From positions 434,001 through 498,000 of the forward strand of contig CAVUOA010000008.1 in assembly GCA_963742955.1 (NCBI GenBank): a stretch of DNA of 64,000 nucleotides, read 5' to 3'. Each line of letters opens with the position of its first letter. Within the stretch, counting starts at the first letter, position 1. Under the pieces are notes generated by a model. The model was given only the letters and a program-made list of their open reading frames with translations. It ran no database searches and was not told the DNA's origin. This DNA comes from CAVUOA01 sp963742955. GTDB lineage: Bacteria > Bacteroidota > Ignavibacteria > Tepidaquicellales > OLB5. Positions 10,770-21,000 of the stretch are shown here, in pieces. Position numbers and translations under genes: made by a program.

Positions 10770-11531
10770 ATGAATAAGTTAAATGGAAAAAAGATACTTT
10801 TAACGAGAGCACAAGATAACGAATCAAAATTTGAAAATATCCTTATATCGCTTGGAGCCTCGGTTGAACGCCTTCCTGTTATAGAAATAAAACCTCTGAA
10901 TTCATTTTCTGAACTGGATAAACGCATTGCTCTTATTGAGAGCTATGACGGTATGTTTTTTACAAGCTCCAATGCCGTAAAATATTTTTTTGAAAGGTTA
11001 ATTCAAAAAAAGAAAGAGTTTTCAGGCAAAATCTTTGCTGTAGGCTCAAAAACAAAAGCTTCCGTTGAATCTTATGGATATAAAGTTTATTTTGCACCTC
11101 AGGTTTTTTCTTCAGAGGAACTAGCGGATACTATTGATATTAATGAAGTTAAAGGAAAAAAATTCCTTTTCCCGAAAGGCAACCTGGCGGGTGACACGCT
11201 GAAAAACAGGCTTGGTAAAATTGCAGAAATTGACGAGGTTGTAGTTTATGAAACGGTTTTACCCGATGCAGACAGCAATCACGTAAATGAAATCAAAAAA
11301 ATGCTTGGCGCCGGAGAAATTGACTGCATTAGTTTTTTCAGCCCTTCAAGCATAGAAAATTTTCTTAAAATATTTCCGGAGCTTAAGCAGAAAGAAATTA
11401 AAATTGCTGTCATCGGTAAAACAACATCTAAAAGCGCTGCTGAACACGGACTAAATGTTGATATAATTCCCGGTGATTCAACTGCAGAAAGCCTTGCAGA
11501 AGCAATAACAGAATATTTTAGTAAAGAATAA
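10770..11531 (+). CDS. hemD: Uroporphyrinogen-III synthase
   Basis: 253 residues. Cyclises hydroxymethylbilane with inversion of ring D. HemD is poorly conserved; the assignment rests on LTRAQDNESKFENIL at the start, FFTSSNAVKYF, FPKGNLAGDTL, DCISFFSPSSIENFL and AVIGKTTSKSAAEHG, together with the position straight after hemC (18 bp). Confidence 0.93.
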   Translation: MNKLNGKKILLTRAQDNESKFENILISLGASVERLPVIEIKPLNSFSELDKRIALIESYDGMFFTSSNAVKYFFERLIQKKKEFSGKIFAVGSKTKASVESYGYKVYFAPQVFSSEELADTIDINEVKGKKFLFPKGNLAGDTLKNRLGKIAEIDEVVVYETVLPDADSNHVNEIKKMLGAGEIDCISFFSPSSIENFLKIFPELKQKEIKIAVIGKTTSKSAAEHGLNVDIIPGDSTAESLAEAITEYFSKE

Positions 11532-11566
11532 AAAGAAACTTATCTAAATCACGATTATTTAATACA

Positions 11567-11606
11567 CTCTACCCTCTCCTCTAAGGAGAGGGGCAGGGGT
11601 GAGGTC
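11567..11606. repeat. CT-rich hairpin repeat in the hemD-hemE gap
   Basis: CCCTCTCCTCTAAGGAGAGGGG followed by CAGGGGTGAGGT. Related copies occur at about 19831-19862, 25210-25250, 25331-25368, 45529-45558, 46888-46960 and 57616-57650. It separates hemD from hemE, the first real gap in the cluster. Confidence 0.7.
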
Positions 11607-11619
11607 AAAATAGACCGTT

Positions 11620-12666
11620 ATGAAACCATCTGACCACATATTTATAAAAGCATGCTTGCGCGAATCGGTTGAAAGAACACCTGTATGGATAATGCGCCAG
11701 GCGGGAAGGTATTTACCCGAATACAGAAAAATCAGGGAGAAAGCCGATTTCCTTACACTCTGCAAAACTCCCGAACTTGCCGCAGAGGTAACAATTCAGC
11801 CTGTTGATATAATTGATGTTGATGCTGCGATTCTGTTTTCAGATATACTGGTTGTCCCCGAAGCAATGGGAATGGAGCTTGAGCTGATTGAATCAAAGGG
11901 ACCTGTATTCCATAATCCGATACGAGACAAAGAGCAGGTTGAATCACTTCTAATACCCGATGTGCATGACAAGCTATCTTATGTTTTAGATGCAATTAAA
12001 TTGACGAAAAAAGAACTTAACGGCAGGGTACCTCTGATTGGGTTTTCCGGCGCGCCGTGGACACTTGCAACCTACATGGTTGAAGGAAAAAGCTCGAAGA
12101 ATTTTCAAAAAATAAAAAGCTTTATATACCAGGAACCTATAATTGCCCATAAGCTGCTTGAAAAACTGGCTGATGTTGTATCATCATATCTTGAAGCAAA
12201 AATAGATGCCGGATGCAATGCTGTGCAGATTTTTGATACATGGGCAGGATTGCTTTCACCATGGGATTTCAGGGAATTTTCGCTTAAATATATTAATTAT
12301 ATAGTAGAGAGAATAAAACATAAAAACGTACCTATTATTGTTTTTGCAAAGGGTGCTTCCCACTCTTATGATGAAATCGCTGCTTCGGGATGCAGCGTTG
12401 TGGGAATCGATTGGGTTTCTGATATCGGCAAAGTAAGAAATCAAATCGGTGATAAAGCTGCAATCCAGGGAAATATGGACCCGGCAGTTTTATTTGCACC
12501 GCTCAGCAAGATAGAAGAAGAAGTAAAAAACATTCTTTCACGGTACGGAGAGGGCTCAGGACACATATTTAATTTAGGGCACGGCATTCTGCCCGAGACT
12601 CCCGTTGAGAACGCAAAATTTTTTGTACACAAAGTTAAAGAACTGAGCAGGGCATATCACAATTGA
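11620..12666 (+). CDS. hemE: Uroporphyrinogen decarboxylase
   Basis: 348 residues, normal length. Removes four carboxyl groups from uroporphyrinogen III to give coproporphyrinogen III. Seen: the signature PVWIMRQAGRYLPEYRKIR at residues 19-38, IGFSGAPWTLATYMVEG, FDTWAGLLSP and GHGILPETPVENAKF. Shares the plus strand with the rest of the cluster. Confidence 0.97.
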   Translation: MKPSDHIFIKACLRESVERTPVWIMRQAGRYLPEYRKIREKADFLTLCKTPELAAEVTIQPVDIIDVDAAILFSDILVVPEAMGMELELIESKGPVFHNPIRDKEQVESLLIPDVHDKLSYVLDAIKLTKKELNGRVPLIGFSGAPWTLATYMVEGKSSKNFQKIKSFIYQEPIIAHKLLEKLADVVSSYLEAKIDAGCNAVQIFDTWAGLLSPWDFREFSLKYINYIVERIKHKNVPIIVFAKGASHSYDEIAASGCSVVGIDWVSDIGKVRNQIGDKAAIQGNMDPAVLFAPLSKIEEEVKNILSRYGEGSGHIFNLGHGILPETPVENAKFFVHKVKELSRAYHN

Positions 12667-12693
12667 ATTTTAAAAAACCAGAACAATACTGTA

Positions 12694-14082
12694 ATGAATC
12701 ATTTTAAAGAAGTCGACATAAAAGTTTTAAAGAAGTACGATAAGCCGGGTCCGCGCTATACCTCCTATCCTACTGCCCCGCTTTTCTCAGAAAAATTCGG
12801 CAAAGATGAGTACAAAAAAGAAATTATTGATACTAATAAGGAAAATGATGCTCCTGATTTATCATTATACTTCCACTTTCCGTTTTGTGATACTCTGTGT
12901 TATTTCTGCGGATGCACAATGCTGATTACGCATGACAGGAACAGAATTTCGGATTACAATAATTACATCAAGAAAGAAATAGATATAACCGCTCCGCTGG
13001 TATCAAAGAAAAGAAAAGTTGCACAGCTTCATTGGGGCGGCGGTACGCCTTCGTACCTTACCCCTGATGAAATCCGGGATGTTGGCGCATATACAATGAA
13101 GAACTTCAATTTCGACAGTGATATCGAGGCAAGCGTTGAAGTTGACCCGCGCGGGTTTGAACGTGACCACATGAAAGCATTCAGCGAAGCAGGTTTCAAC
13201 CGCATAAGCATGGGTGTGCAGGATTTCAATCCCATTGTGCAAAAAACCATTAACCGCATTCAGGGTGAAGATATAACACGCCAGGTTGTTGATTGGGCAA
13301 GAGAAATGGGATTCAAAAGCATTAACCTTGATTTAATTTACGGACTCCCCTATCAGTCAGTAAAAGAGTTTGAAAAAACACTCGATATAATACTTGATAT
13401 TTCGCCCGAACGCCTTGCAGTATTTAATTACGCGCACGTGCCATGGCTCAAGAAACACCAGAATGTTATTACTGCAGATATGCTCCCATCACCCGATACC
13501 AAGCTTGAAATACTTAAGATGACAATCGAAAAGCTTGTTGCAGGCGGTTACGAATATATCGGCATGGACCATTTTTCAAAACCGGATGATGAGCTTGCCG
13601 TAGCGCAGAAAAATAAAACACTATATAGGAATTTCCAGGGATACTCCATAAAATCCGGCTGTGATGTTTATGCGTTCGGTATGTCTGCAATAAGCCAGTT
13701 CCAAAACATTTATGCGCAGAACCATAAGAACCTGCAGGATTATTTAGATAAAATAAATGGGGGCGAGTTTGCAACGCGCGTTGGTTACCGCATGACTGAA
13801 GATGACCAAATCAGAAAATACGTTATTATGCGCCTCATGTGTGATATGGAACTGACAAAAAAAGATATTGAAGATAAGTTCGGTATTAATTTCGACCAAT
13901 ATTTTGAGAAAGATTTAAAGAAGCTTGATGAATTTACCGAAGGCGGTTTTTTAAAATTTGATAACGGTACAATTAAAATTGAAGGCAGCGGGAGGCTAAT
14001 AATTAGAAATATTGCAATGTGTTTTGATGCATATATTGATAAAATGATGGCAGAAAAGCCCATTTTCTCCAGAACTGTATAA
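12694..14082 (+). CDS. hemN: Oxygen-independent coproporphyrinogen III dehydrogenase
   Basis: 462 residues. A radical SAM enzyme that oxidatively decarboxylates coproporphyrinogen III to protoporphyrinogen IX without oxygen. Seen: RYTSYPTAPLF, the iron-sulfur motif in YFHFPFCDTLCYFCGC (CxxxCxxC plus the extra Cys of true HemN), GGGTPSYL, and the C-terminal HemN domain. The length and the fourth Cys separate it from HemW-like proteins. Confidence 0.95.
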   Translation: MNHFKEVDIKVLKKYDKPGPRYTSYPTAPLFSEKFGKDEYKKEIIDTNKENDAPDLSLYFHFPFCDTLCYFCGCTMLITHDRNRISDYNNYIKKEIDITAPLVSKKRKVAQLHWGGGTPSYLTPDEIRDVGAYTMKNFNFDSDIEASVEVDPRGFERDHMKAFSEAGFNRISMGVQDFNPIVQKTINRIQGEDITRQVVDWAREMGFKSINLDLIYGLPYQSVKEFEKTLDIILDISPERLAVFNYAHVPWLKKHQNVITADMLPSPDTKLEILKMTIEKLVAGGYEYIGMDHFSKPDDELAVAQKNKTLYRNFQGYSIKSGCDVYAFGMSAISQFQNIYAQNHKNLQDYLDKINGGEFATRVGYRMTEDDQIRKYVIMRLMCDMELTKKDIEDKFGINFDQYFEKDLKKLDEFTEGGFLKFDNGTIKIEGSGRLIIRNIAMCFDAYIDKMMAEKPIFSRTV

Positions 14083-14089
14083 ATCATTT

Positions 14090-14122
14090 GTCATTCTCCC
14101 GATGTAACACCGGGGGAATCCG
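14090..14122. repeat. GTCATTC...GGAATCC hairpin repeat in the hemN-hemH gap
   Basis: A diverged copy (CATTCTCCCG ... CGGGGGAATCC) of a dispersed hairpin family that is also present at about 19743-19804, 45568-45612, 47587-47606 and 54115-54158. Confidence 0.6.
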
Positions 14123-14160
14123 AAGTTAATTAATAATTCTTCTAAAGGTTTCACCACTAC

Positions 14161-15144
14161 ATGCAGAATTCAAAAAAAACAGGTATTGTATTGCTCAATC
14201 TCGGCGGTCCCGATTCGCTTGACGCGGTGAGACCGTTTCTATACAATCTTTTCAATGACCCGGATATTATAAATTTTCCGTTAAGTTTTTTATTCAGGAA
14301 ACGGCTGGCAAAATTGATTTCGGATAAACGCTCACCGAGAATTCAGGAACAGTATAAGCAAATCGGCGGGAGGTCACCTATCAATGAACTCACTTCAAAG
14401 CAGGCTGATGCTCTGCAGAATGCATTGAACGGAAAAATCAACTGCAAAGTTTATATTGCAATGCGTTACTGGAAGCCTTTCACTGAAGATGTAATGCAGC
14501 AATTGGAAAAAGACGGAATAAATGAAGTAATACTGCTCCCGCTTTACCCGCAGTTTTCAGTAGCTACTACCGGTTCAAGCGTAAAAGAATGGAACCGGCT
14601 CGCAGGCAAATATCCATATGTGAAAAATCTGAAAACAACCGTTGTTGAAAGATATTACGATTATATTCCTTATATCGATTCTGTTGTAACAAGAATAAAC
14701 GAAACACTGGAGAAATTTCCTGAAGCCGTAAGAGATAAAGTTCACATACTGTTCAGCGCGCACGGTACCCTGTTAAAGCTGGTTAAGCAGGGTGACCCCT
14801 ACCAGCAGGAAATTATTAAAACCGTTGTTGCCGTTATGGAACGGGGCAAGTATAAGCAAAAGCATCATTTAAGCTACCAGTCAAAAGTGGGACCGCAGAA
14901 ATGGCTTGAGCCTAAAACTCCCGTTATTATTGAACAGCTCGCAGGTGAAGGGGTAAAGCATCTGCTTATAGTTCCTATTGCATTTGTTTCGGACCATTTA
15001 GAAACTCTGTTTGAAATAGGAATTGAGTTCCGCCACATTGCAAAAGAAAAAGGAGTTGAGCAGTTTGAAGTTATGGAAGGATTAAACGACTCACCAAAAT
15101 TTATTTCAGCGCTTAGAGAGCTTGTATTAGACAGAGTAAAATGA
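14161..15144 (+). CDS. hemH: Ferrochelatase
   Basis: 327 residues. Inserts ferrous iron into the porphyrin. Seen: GIVLLNLGGPDSLDAVRPFL at the start, LLPLYPQFSVATTGS, the metal-binding His in HILFSAHGT (about residue 201), and SDHLETLFEIGIEF with its conserved Glu. Followed by hemY after 1 bp. Confidence 0.96.
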   Translation: MQNSKKTGIVLLNLGGPDSLDAVRPFLYNLFNDPDIINFPLSFLFRKRLAKLISDKRSPRIQEQYKQIGGRSPINELTSKQADALQNALNGKINCKVYIAMRYWKPFTEDVMQQLEKDGINEVILLPLYPQFSVATTGSSVKEWNRLAGKYPYVKNLKTTVVERYYDYIPYIDSVVTRINETLEKFPEAVRDKVHILFSAHGTLLKLVKQGDPYQQEIIKTVVAVMERGKYKQKHHLSYQSKVGPQKWLEPKTPVIIEQLAGEGVKHLLIVPIAFVSDHLETLFEIGIEFRHIAKEKGVEQFEVMEGLNDSPKFISALRELVLDRVK

Positions 15145-15145
15145 T

Positions 15146-16520
15146 ATGAAAAAGATTATTATAATCGGCGCAGGAATATCAGGATTAACAACTGCATTCT
15201 GGCTTAAGAAAAACGGTTTTGAAGTTAAAGTTTTTGAAAAAAATCCTGTTGCTGGCGGAAGCATCGGCACAGACAGCTCAAGCGGATACTTGGTTGAACA
15301 GGGACCCAACAGCACACTCGAAACAACTCCGCTGATAAATCAATTGCTTGAAGACCTCGGCATACTTAACGAAAAGATTTATGCCACAGATGAAGCGAAG
15401 AAAAGATACATTCTCCGTAACGGAAAGCTTTATCCCCTGCCTATGGGACCGGTTTCATTTCTTTCGACAAGGATTATTTTCTGCATCTGCGAAATTCCGC
15501 TTGATGAAAGAACCGTTTATTAAATCGCTTTCACATGAAAAAGAAACAATTGCAGAGTTTACACGAAGAAGATTAGGTAATGAATTTCTTGATTATGCAA
15601 TTAATCCTTTTGTGGCAGGAGTCTTTGCAGGTAATCCCGAAAATCTGAATGTAAAAACTGCTTTTCCGAAACTTTATGAACTTGAGCACAACTACGGAGG
15701 ATTAATTAAAGGCGCTCTTAAATCAGCGCGCGCAAGAAAAAAGAGCAAAGAAAAATCAAAGCAGTCCGCCAAAACAATTTCATTCAAAAACGGAATGCAG
15801 ACGCTCACCGATACGATTTGTGATAAGCTGAAAAACGATTTGGTTACCGGTGCAGAAGTTTGCAGCGCCGGAAAAACGGATGACCAAAAATATTTTGTTG
15901 AGTATAAACTAAACGGTTCGGTTCAAAAAGATAATGCAGATGGCATTGTGTTTGCTTCTCCTGCTTATGTTAATGCTGAGATAATTAAAACGCTTGATTC
16001 CGGTTTATCCGTTGAGTTAAAAAGCATATATTATCCTGCTGTAAATGTTATATTTACAGGATTTAAGAAAGAAAATATCGGTTTTAATCTTGATGGTTTT
16101 GGTTATCTTATTCCGTCAAAAGAAAACAGAAAAATTCTCGGAACACTGTGGAATTCAATCCTGTTTCCGGGGCGCGCTCCCGAAGGCTGCCACGCTCTCA
16201 CTTCATTTATCGGCGGCTCAAGAAGTCCGGAACTGACTGATTTAAATGATGATGAATCGTTAAAAATTACATTAAGCGAGCTTTCGGATATTCTTGGCAC
16301 AAAAGGCGAACCTGATTATGTTAAAATAATCAGATGGAAGCATGCGATTCCGCAGTATAATAATGATTATGCTGCAACAACGGCAAAGATAGAAAGTTTT
16401 CACGAAGCAAATCCTGCGCTTAGAATTTGCAGCAATTATTTTAAGGGTATATCAGTAAGCGACTGCATCAAGAATGCAAATGAAACAGTCGAAAGTTTTA
16501 TAAATTATTTCAACAAATAA
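15146..16520 (+). CDS. hemY: Protoporphyrinogen oxidase, HemY type (frameshifted)
   Basis: About 458 residues. FAD enzyme that oxidises protoporphyrinogen IX (or coproporphyrinogen III). Seen: the dinucleotide-binding IIIGAGISGLTTAFWLKK at the start, AGGSIGT, GNEFLDYAINPFVAGVFAGNP, and the C-terminal GISVSDCIKNANETVESF. One extra base in GG at 15471-15472 splits the frame: LSTR continues as LFSASAKFRLMKEPF. HemY-type enzymes usually use oxygen, unlike the HemN encoded two genes upstream. Confidence 0.92.
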
Positions 16521-16521
16521 T

Positions 16522-17512
16522 ATGGGTAACAATTTACCGCCATATCCTGTAACAAGACTAAGGCGCTTGAGGCAAAATGGCGCTTTGCGTGATATGTTCA
16601 GCGAAACAATACTCTCAACAAAGGATTTTATTTATCCCCTTTTTGTTGTGCCGGGCAAAAATGTTAATAACCCCATTTCATCGATGCCGGGTATTAACCA
16701 GATGTCAATTGACCGAATCGTGAAGGAATGCGATGAGGTTCTTTCACTCGGAATACCGGCAGTAATTCTGTTCGGCATTCCCGAAGAAAAAGATGAAAAA
16801 GGCTCCGGCGCATATGATGACCACGGTATAATTCAAGAAGCCGTTAGGGCAATCAAGAAAGAAGTTCCCGAATTAATAGTGGTAACCGATGTTTGCCTGT
16901 GCGAATATACATCACACGGTCATTGCGGAATTATTGAAAACGGTGATGTGGTGAATGATAAAACTGTAGAGCTGCTTTCTCGTGAGGCATTAACTCATGC
17001 GCAGGCAGGCGCTGATATAATTGCTCCGAGTGATATGATGGACGGGCGTATCGGCGCAATCCGCCAGACACTTGATGCAAACGGATTTGAGAATACTCCC
17101 ATCATGGCATATTCAGCCAAGTATTCTTCATCATTTTACGGTCCGTTCCGCGAAGCTGCTGAATCCGCGCCGCAGTTCGGTGACAGGAAATCATACCAGA
17201 TGAATCCCGCAAACTCCGATGAAGCGCTCCGTGAAGCCGCTCTCGATATACAGGAAGGCGCTGATATAATTATGGTAAAGCCCGCGCTCTCATATCTTGA
17301 TATAATCCGCAGGGTAAAAGATAAATTCAATATGCCGATTGCAGCTTACAATGTAAGCGGTGAGTATTCAATTGTTAAAGCTGCAGGCGCGCAGGGATGG
17401 ATTGATGAGAAAGAAAATGATGATGGAAATTCTTACGTCAATCAAGCGTGCAGGAGCAGACGTTATATTAACATATTTTGCAAAAGAAGCAGCAATAGAG
17501 CTGAACAAATGA
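16522..17512 (+). CDS. hemB: Porphobilinogen synthase (delta-aminolevulinate dehydratase), frameshifted near its end
   Basis: About 329 residues. Condenses two 5-aminolevulinates to porphobilinogen. Seen: the metal-binding cluster DVCLCEYTSHGHCG (about residues 124-137), YSAKYSSSFYGPFREA, and the Schiff-base Lys in MVKPALSYLDI (about residue 252). One extra A in the run at 17414-17417 breaks the last 30 codons: after IDEKE the frame carrying MMMEILTSIKRAGADVILTY ends at TGA 17510-17512. That stop overlaps the hemL start as ATGA, giving a coupled pair. Without correction the frame would fuse hemB to the start of hemL. Confidence 0.94.
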
Positions 17513-18806
17513 AAATCAAAAAAAGCAAAAAATTATTTGAAGAAGCAGTTAAACTTATGCCGGGCGGCGTGAATTCCCCTGTCCGCGCATTCAAATCCGT
17601 GGGCGGTAATCCAATTTACATTAAAAGCGCAAAGGGCTCTAAAATATACCGATGTTGACGGAAACACGTTTATCGATTATGTCGGCTCATGGGGACCAAT
17701 GATACTCGGCTTCGGCAATAAAAAAGTAAATGAAGCTATTTCAGAAGCATTGAAAAACGGTACCAGCTTCGGCACGTGCTCCGAACCGGAAGTTAAGCTG
17801 GCAAAGCTGATTACAAAAATTGTCCCATCCGTTGAAATGGTAAGATTTGTCAACTCCGGCACAGAAGCTGTTATGAGCGCAGCACGCGCTGCAAGAGGAT
17901 TTACCGGCAGGGATAAAATAATTAAGTTTGACGGCAACTATCACGGGCACTATGATTCGTTTTTAATTAAAGCAGGCTCCGGTGTTGCTACGCTTGGCTT
18001 ACCCGATAGCCCCGGTGTTACCAAAGGAAGCGCTTCGGATACTCTAATTGCAGATTATAATAATATCGATTCTGTTTACAAGCTCGTTGATGCTAATGTA
18101 AACCAAATCGCAGCAATAATAATTGAGCCTGTTGCGGGCAATATGGGCTGTGTACCTGCTGATGCTGATTTCCTTATTAAACTAAGAGAGCTTACGGCAA
18201 GCAAAAACATTGTACTGATATTTGATGAAGTGATGAGCGGCTTCCGTGTTGCAAGAGGCGGTGCGCGGGAATTATACGGCATAAAGCCTGACCTTACTAC
18301 ATACGGAAAAATTATCGGCGGCGGCTTGCCCGTTGGAGCATACGGCGGAAGAAAAGACATAATGGAAATGGTTGCACCGTCGGGTCCCGTTTACCAGGCA
18401 GGAACACTCTCCGGGAATCCTTTAGCTATGGCTGCCGGATATGAAACGCTGAAGGTAATACAAAGTGACAAGAATTTTTATAAGAAGCTTGATAAGAAAA
18501 GTGAAATGCTGTATGAAGGCATCCGGGATAACATGAAATCACTCGGGCTTGATTTTACGCTCAACACCTGCGGCTCGATGTTTACTTTATTTTTCACACA
18601 GTCAAAAGTAACTGATTACAATTCAGCAAAAACTTCAGATACATCAATATTTGCATTATACTTTAACGAGATGTTAAAAAGCGGTATTTATATAACGCCG
18701 TCACAGTTTGAAGCAAACTTCATTTCCGCAGCGCACAGCGATAAGGATATTGAAAAGACAATTAAAGGCAAATTATTCGGCTTTGAAAAAAATAAAGGCG
18801 GGTTAA
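17509..18806 (+). CDS. hemL: Glutamate-1-semialdehyde 2,1-aminomutase (two frameshifts)
   Basis: About 431 residues. PLP enzyme that turns glutamate-1-semialdehyde into 5-aminolevulinate. Seen: KLMPGGVNSPVRAF, FVNSGTEAVMSAARAARG, IIIEPVAGNMGCVP, LIFDEVMSGFRVA, and the PLP-binding Lys in TTYGKIIGGGLPVGAYGG (about residue 266). Two single extra bases interrupt it: CC at 17649-17650 (KIY continues DVDGNTFIDY) and GG at 18767-18768 (TIK continues ANYSALKKIKAG, stop at 18804-18806). It ends the heme cluster and overlaps the convergent radical SAM gene by a few bases. Confidence 0.94.
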
Positions 18807-19557
18807 TATACTTCGCTTTTAATATTTTCTTTATCAAGAAGCAGTTTTATTTTTTCAAGGTCCTCACGGCTGACAAATGCGATTTCTTCGGAAGGATAAC
18901 CTCTATCGAGTGAGTAAATCTGAACAAATACAGGATTTATTTTTTTAATTCTATCGAGCCACTCCGTAATATTTATTTCTTTATAATTCCCCATTGGTCC
19001 CGATGTAAACAAAGTCTGTATGGTTATATCATTCATATTAGCCAGGGTATCGGTTATTACATCCAGATACACATACTTTGCGGGGCGGTTATATGTCTTA
19101 AACATCTCCTCAGAACCTGCATCGAGCTTCATAATTCTTTCATCAAGCTTTGCAAGGGCTTCTCTTACCTCAGGCTTAAACACCTGTGTGGAATTGGAAA
19201 GTATTGTGGTTTTTGAATGCGGTAGTGTATTTATTCCTTAGCTCAATAACACCATCAACAATTGAGCCGAACTCCGGATGAAGCGTTGCCTCGCCGTTTC
19301 CGGAGAATGTTATGTAATCAGGCTCGTAGTTCAATTTCTTTTAGGTGATGCTCAAGCATTTCAAGAATTTCTTCTTTTGAAGGCAGTATCTTGCTTAATT
19401 TGTTATCGTTGAACTCATCTGTCCACCCGTACTGGCAGTAAAGGCAATCGAATGAGCAGACTTTAATCTTCGTGGGAAGAATATTCAGCCCCAGCGAGAT
19501 TCCCAGCCGCCTTGAATGAACAGGTCCGTAAACTATTTTTCTCTGTAATTGTATCAT
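18803..19557 (-). CDS. Radical SAM protein (COG0731-like), two frameshifts
   Basis: About 250 residues. Starts YGPVHSRRLGISLGLNILP and then has the iron-sulfur motif CSFDCLYCQYG (CxxxCxxC), followed by DYITFSGNGEATLHPEF, the second canonical block of this family. Two extra bases, near 19329 and 19225, force three frames: HLKEIE continues YEPDYITFSG, and RNKY continues LPHSKTTILSNSTQVFKPEV. Family members are annotated only as Fe-S oxidoreductases related to the Elp3/TYW1 branch, so no substrate is given. It converges on hemL with a short overlap. Confidence 0.85.
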
Positions 19558-19864
19558 TTATAAAGCAATTAACTGTACAAAATTAACTTTAATTATGGAG
19601 GCTTTCAATTGCAAAATTTGGGGTGAAAAACAAAAAGAACCTATCCCATTATATATTTACGAACATAAATAAATTTGATTTTAAACAGTTATAATAAAAT
19701 AAAGAGACGGCTCAACGAGCCGTCTCTACAGAAACAATTTGTTTTTCCGGCACCTGCCTGTCTACGCCAGGTAGACCTGCTGCAAGCAGGAAAGCAGGAA
19801 TCCGGTTATACGAAAATTGCGCTTTACAGTCCCCTCCCCTTCGGGAAGGGGTAGGGAGAGGCTA
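19558..19864. other. Intergenic stretch filled with repeats
   Basis: No gene is seen. It contains a GTAG-tagged palindrome (19704-19729), a mosaic copy of the CCTGC/GGAATCC repeat (19743-19804) and a CT-rich hairpin (19831-19862) just past the stop of the metallopeptidase gene. Confidence 0.7.
19704..19729 (-). repeat. REP-like palindrome with GTAG tag, copy 1
   Basis: GAGACGGCTC-AAC-GAGCCGTCTC followed by TAC; on the minus strand this reads GTAG then the palindrome. An identical element is at 21001-21026, on the other side of the metallopeptidase gene. Confidence 0.75.
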
Positions 19865-20861
19865 TTACTTATAATACTCTTCCATATAGAACTTCTTAGC
19901 AAAATATAACTCATGCCAGGCGGGGTTTACATTATCAAGTATCAATCCTTCAAGCGAACCGCTGGTGTAAAAACAAACGCGTTTATCTTCGCTAAGTTTT
20001 TCGTTTTGCGCAAGGTTCATTTTATTGGTGTAATACTTCGATGCAAAATCATCAAGCGATACATAATCACTCTGCTTCTTTACGTCATCACTGAACTGGT
20101 AATTATCTTTTTTCATCAATTCCATAAATTTCATTTCGGTATAATCGGCAATTCCTTCCTGCCAGTTCTGGAACGAAAAATACGAATAATCTTTATCACT
20201 CAGCAGCTTCTTGAAATTTGCGCGTTCATACTTGTACTCGGATAACATCATCTCGTACTCCTTAGTATCATAAAAGCCAAGCACATCTTTCATTACGCTC
20301 ATCATTCTGCTGTATTGCTTAACAACATCTTCTTTATCATAAGGAAAATTATAATTCAGCATCCACATTCCCGTGTTGTCATCGCCTGCAAGGTCAAGTT
20401 TATTAACCGCATCGTAATAATCAGGCTGCGAGTACTGGTACTGGTGAAAATGCTCATGCAGTATTGTAAATATCCATGCAATGCTTGACCTGCCGGTGTT
20501 TTCGGGCTGCCCTACAACGATTGTATTAATACCGCCCACAGCAGGAAACGTAGCAAGCAAATGCGTATCATACGTTTTATCCCTGTAATAGACATCCGTC
20601 TTTAACACATCGTCATATCCCAGTTTTTTAAAATCATCTGTTGGTGAAGGATGGTTTATTAAGAATTCATATTTATCGGTAACAAGCAAAAGCGTAAAGG
20701 GAACCTTGCTCCAGTCTTTCCATACGTTATCACAGTATTTATCAGCAATATTTATAGCTTCGGCTATCCTGATTTTATCTTCATTTCTTATTTCGGGAGT
20801 TTGAGCAAAAGCAAATACATTAACAAAAAATATAAAACAAAGAATAATCTCTTTTAATCAT
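19865..20861 (-). CDS. Secreted HExxH zinc metallopeptidase-like protein (frameshift in signal peptide)
   Basis: About 331 residues. Seen: a zinc-site motif ILHEHFHQYQYS (HExxH) and a downstream WQEGIADYTEMKF whose Glu could be the third ligand, as in gluzincins. The open frame begins LVTDKYEF, but the protein clearly extends upstream. In the neighbouring frame an ATG at 20861 starts a signal peptide (ILCFIFFVNVFAFAQT), and one extra base in the T run at about 20852-20855 separates it from the rest. No named peptidase family was recognised. Exported, probably periplasmic or surface. Flanked by two identical REP-like palindromes. Confidence 0.65.
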
Positions 20862-20899
20862 AAAATTGATATTTAAATTTTACCGCAACAAGCGGCATT

Positions 20900-20930
20900 C
20901 AAAATTACTAAAGGGAAATTGATTTAAAAA
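20900..20930 (-). promoter_or_regulatory. Candidate promoter of the metallopeptidase gene
   Basis: Minus strand TTT-N20-TAATTTTG, about 40 bp upstream of the ATG at 20861; same form as the HU, HD-domain and 47232 gene promoters. Confidence 0.5.
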
Positions 20931-21000
20931 GGCAGGTAGAAAGGAACTACTGCATTCGTTATACGACTTTAAGACGTAGGACGAATTAATAAATACAAAA

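Noticed and set aside
16522..17658. A natural HemB-HemL fusion
   Set aside because: The open frame joins them only because of an extra base in hemB. The true HemB end, its stop and an overlapping hemL ATG are all present in the sequence.
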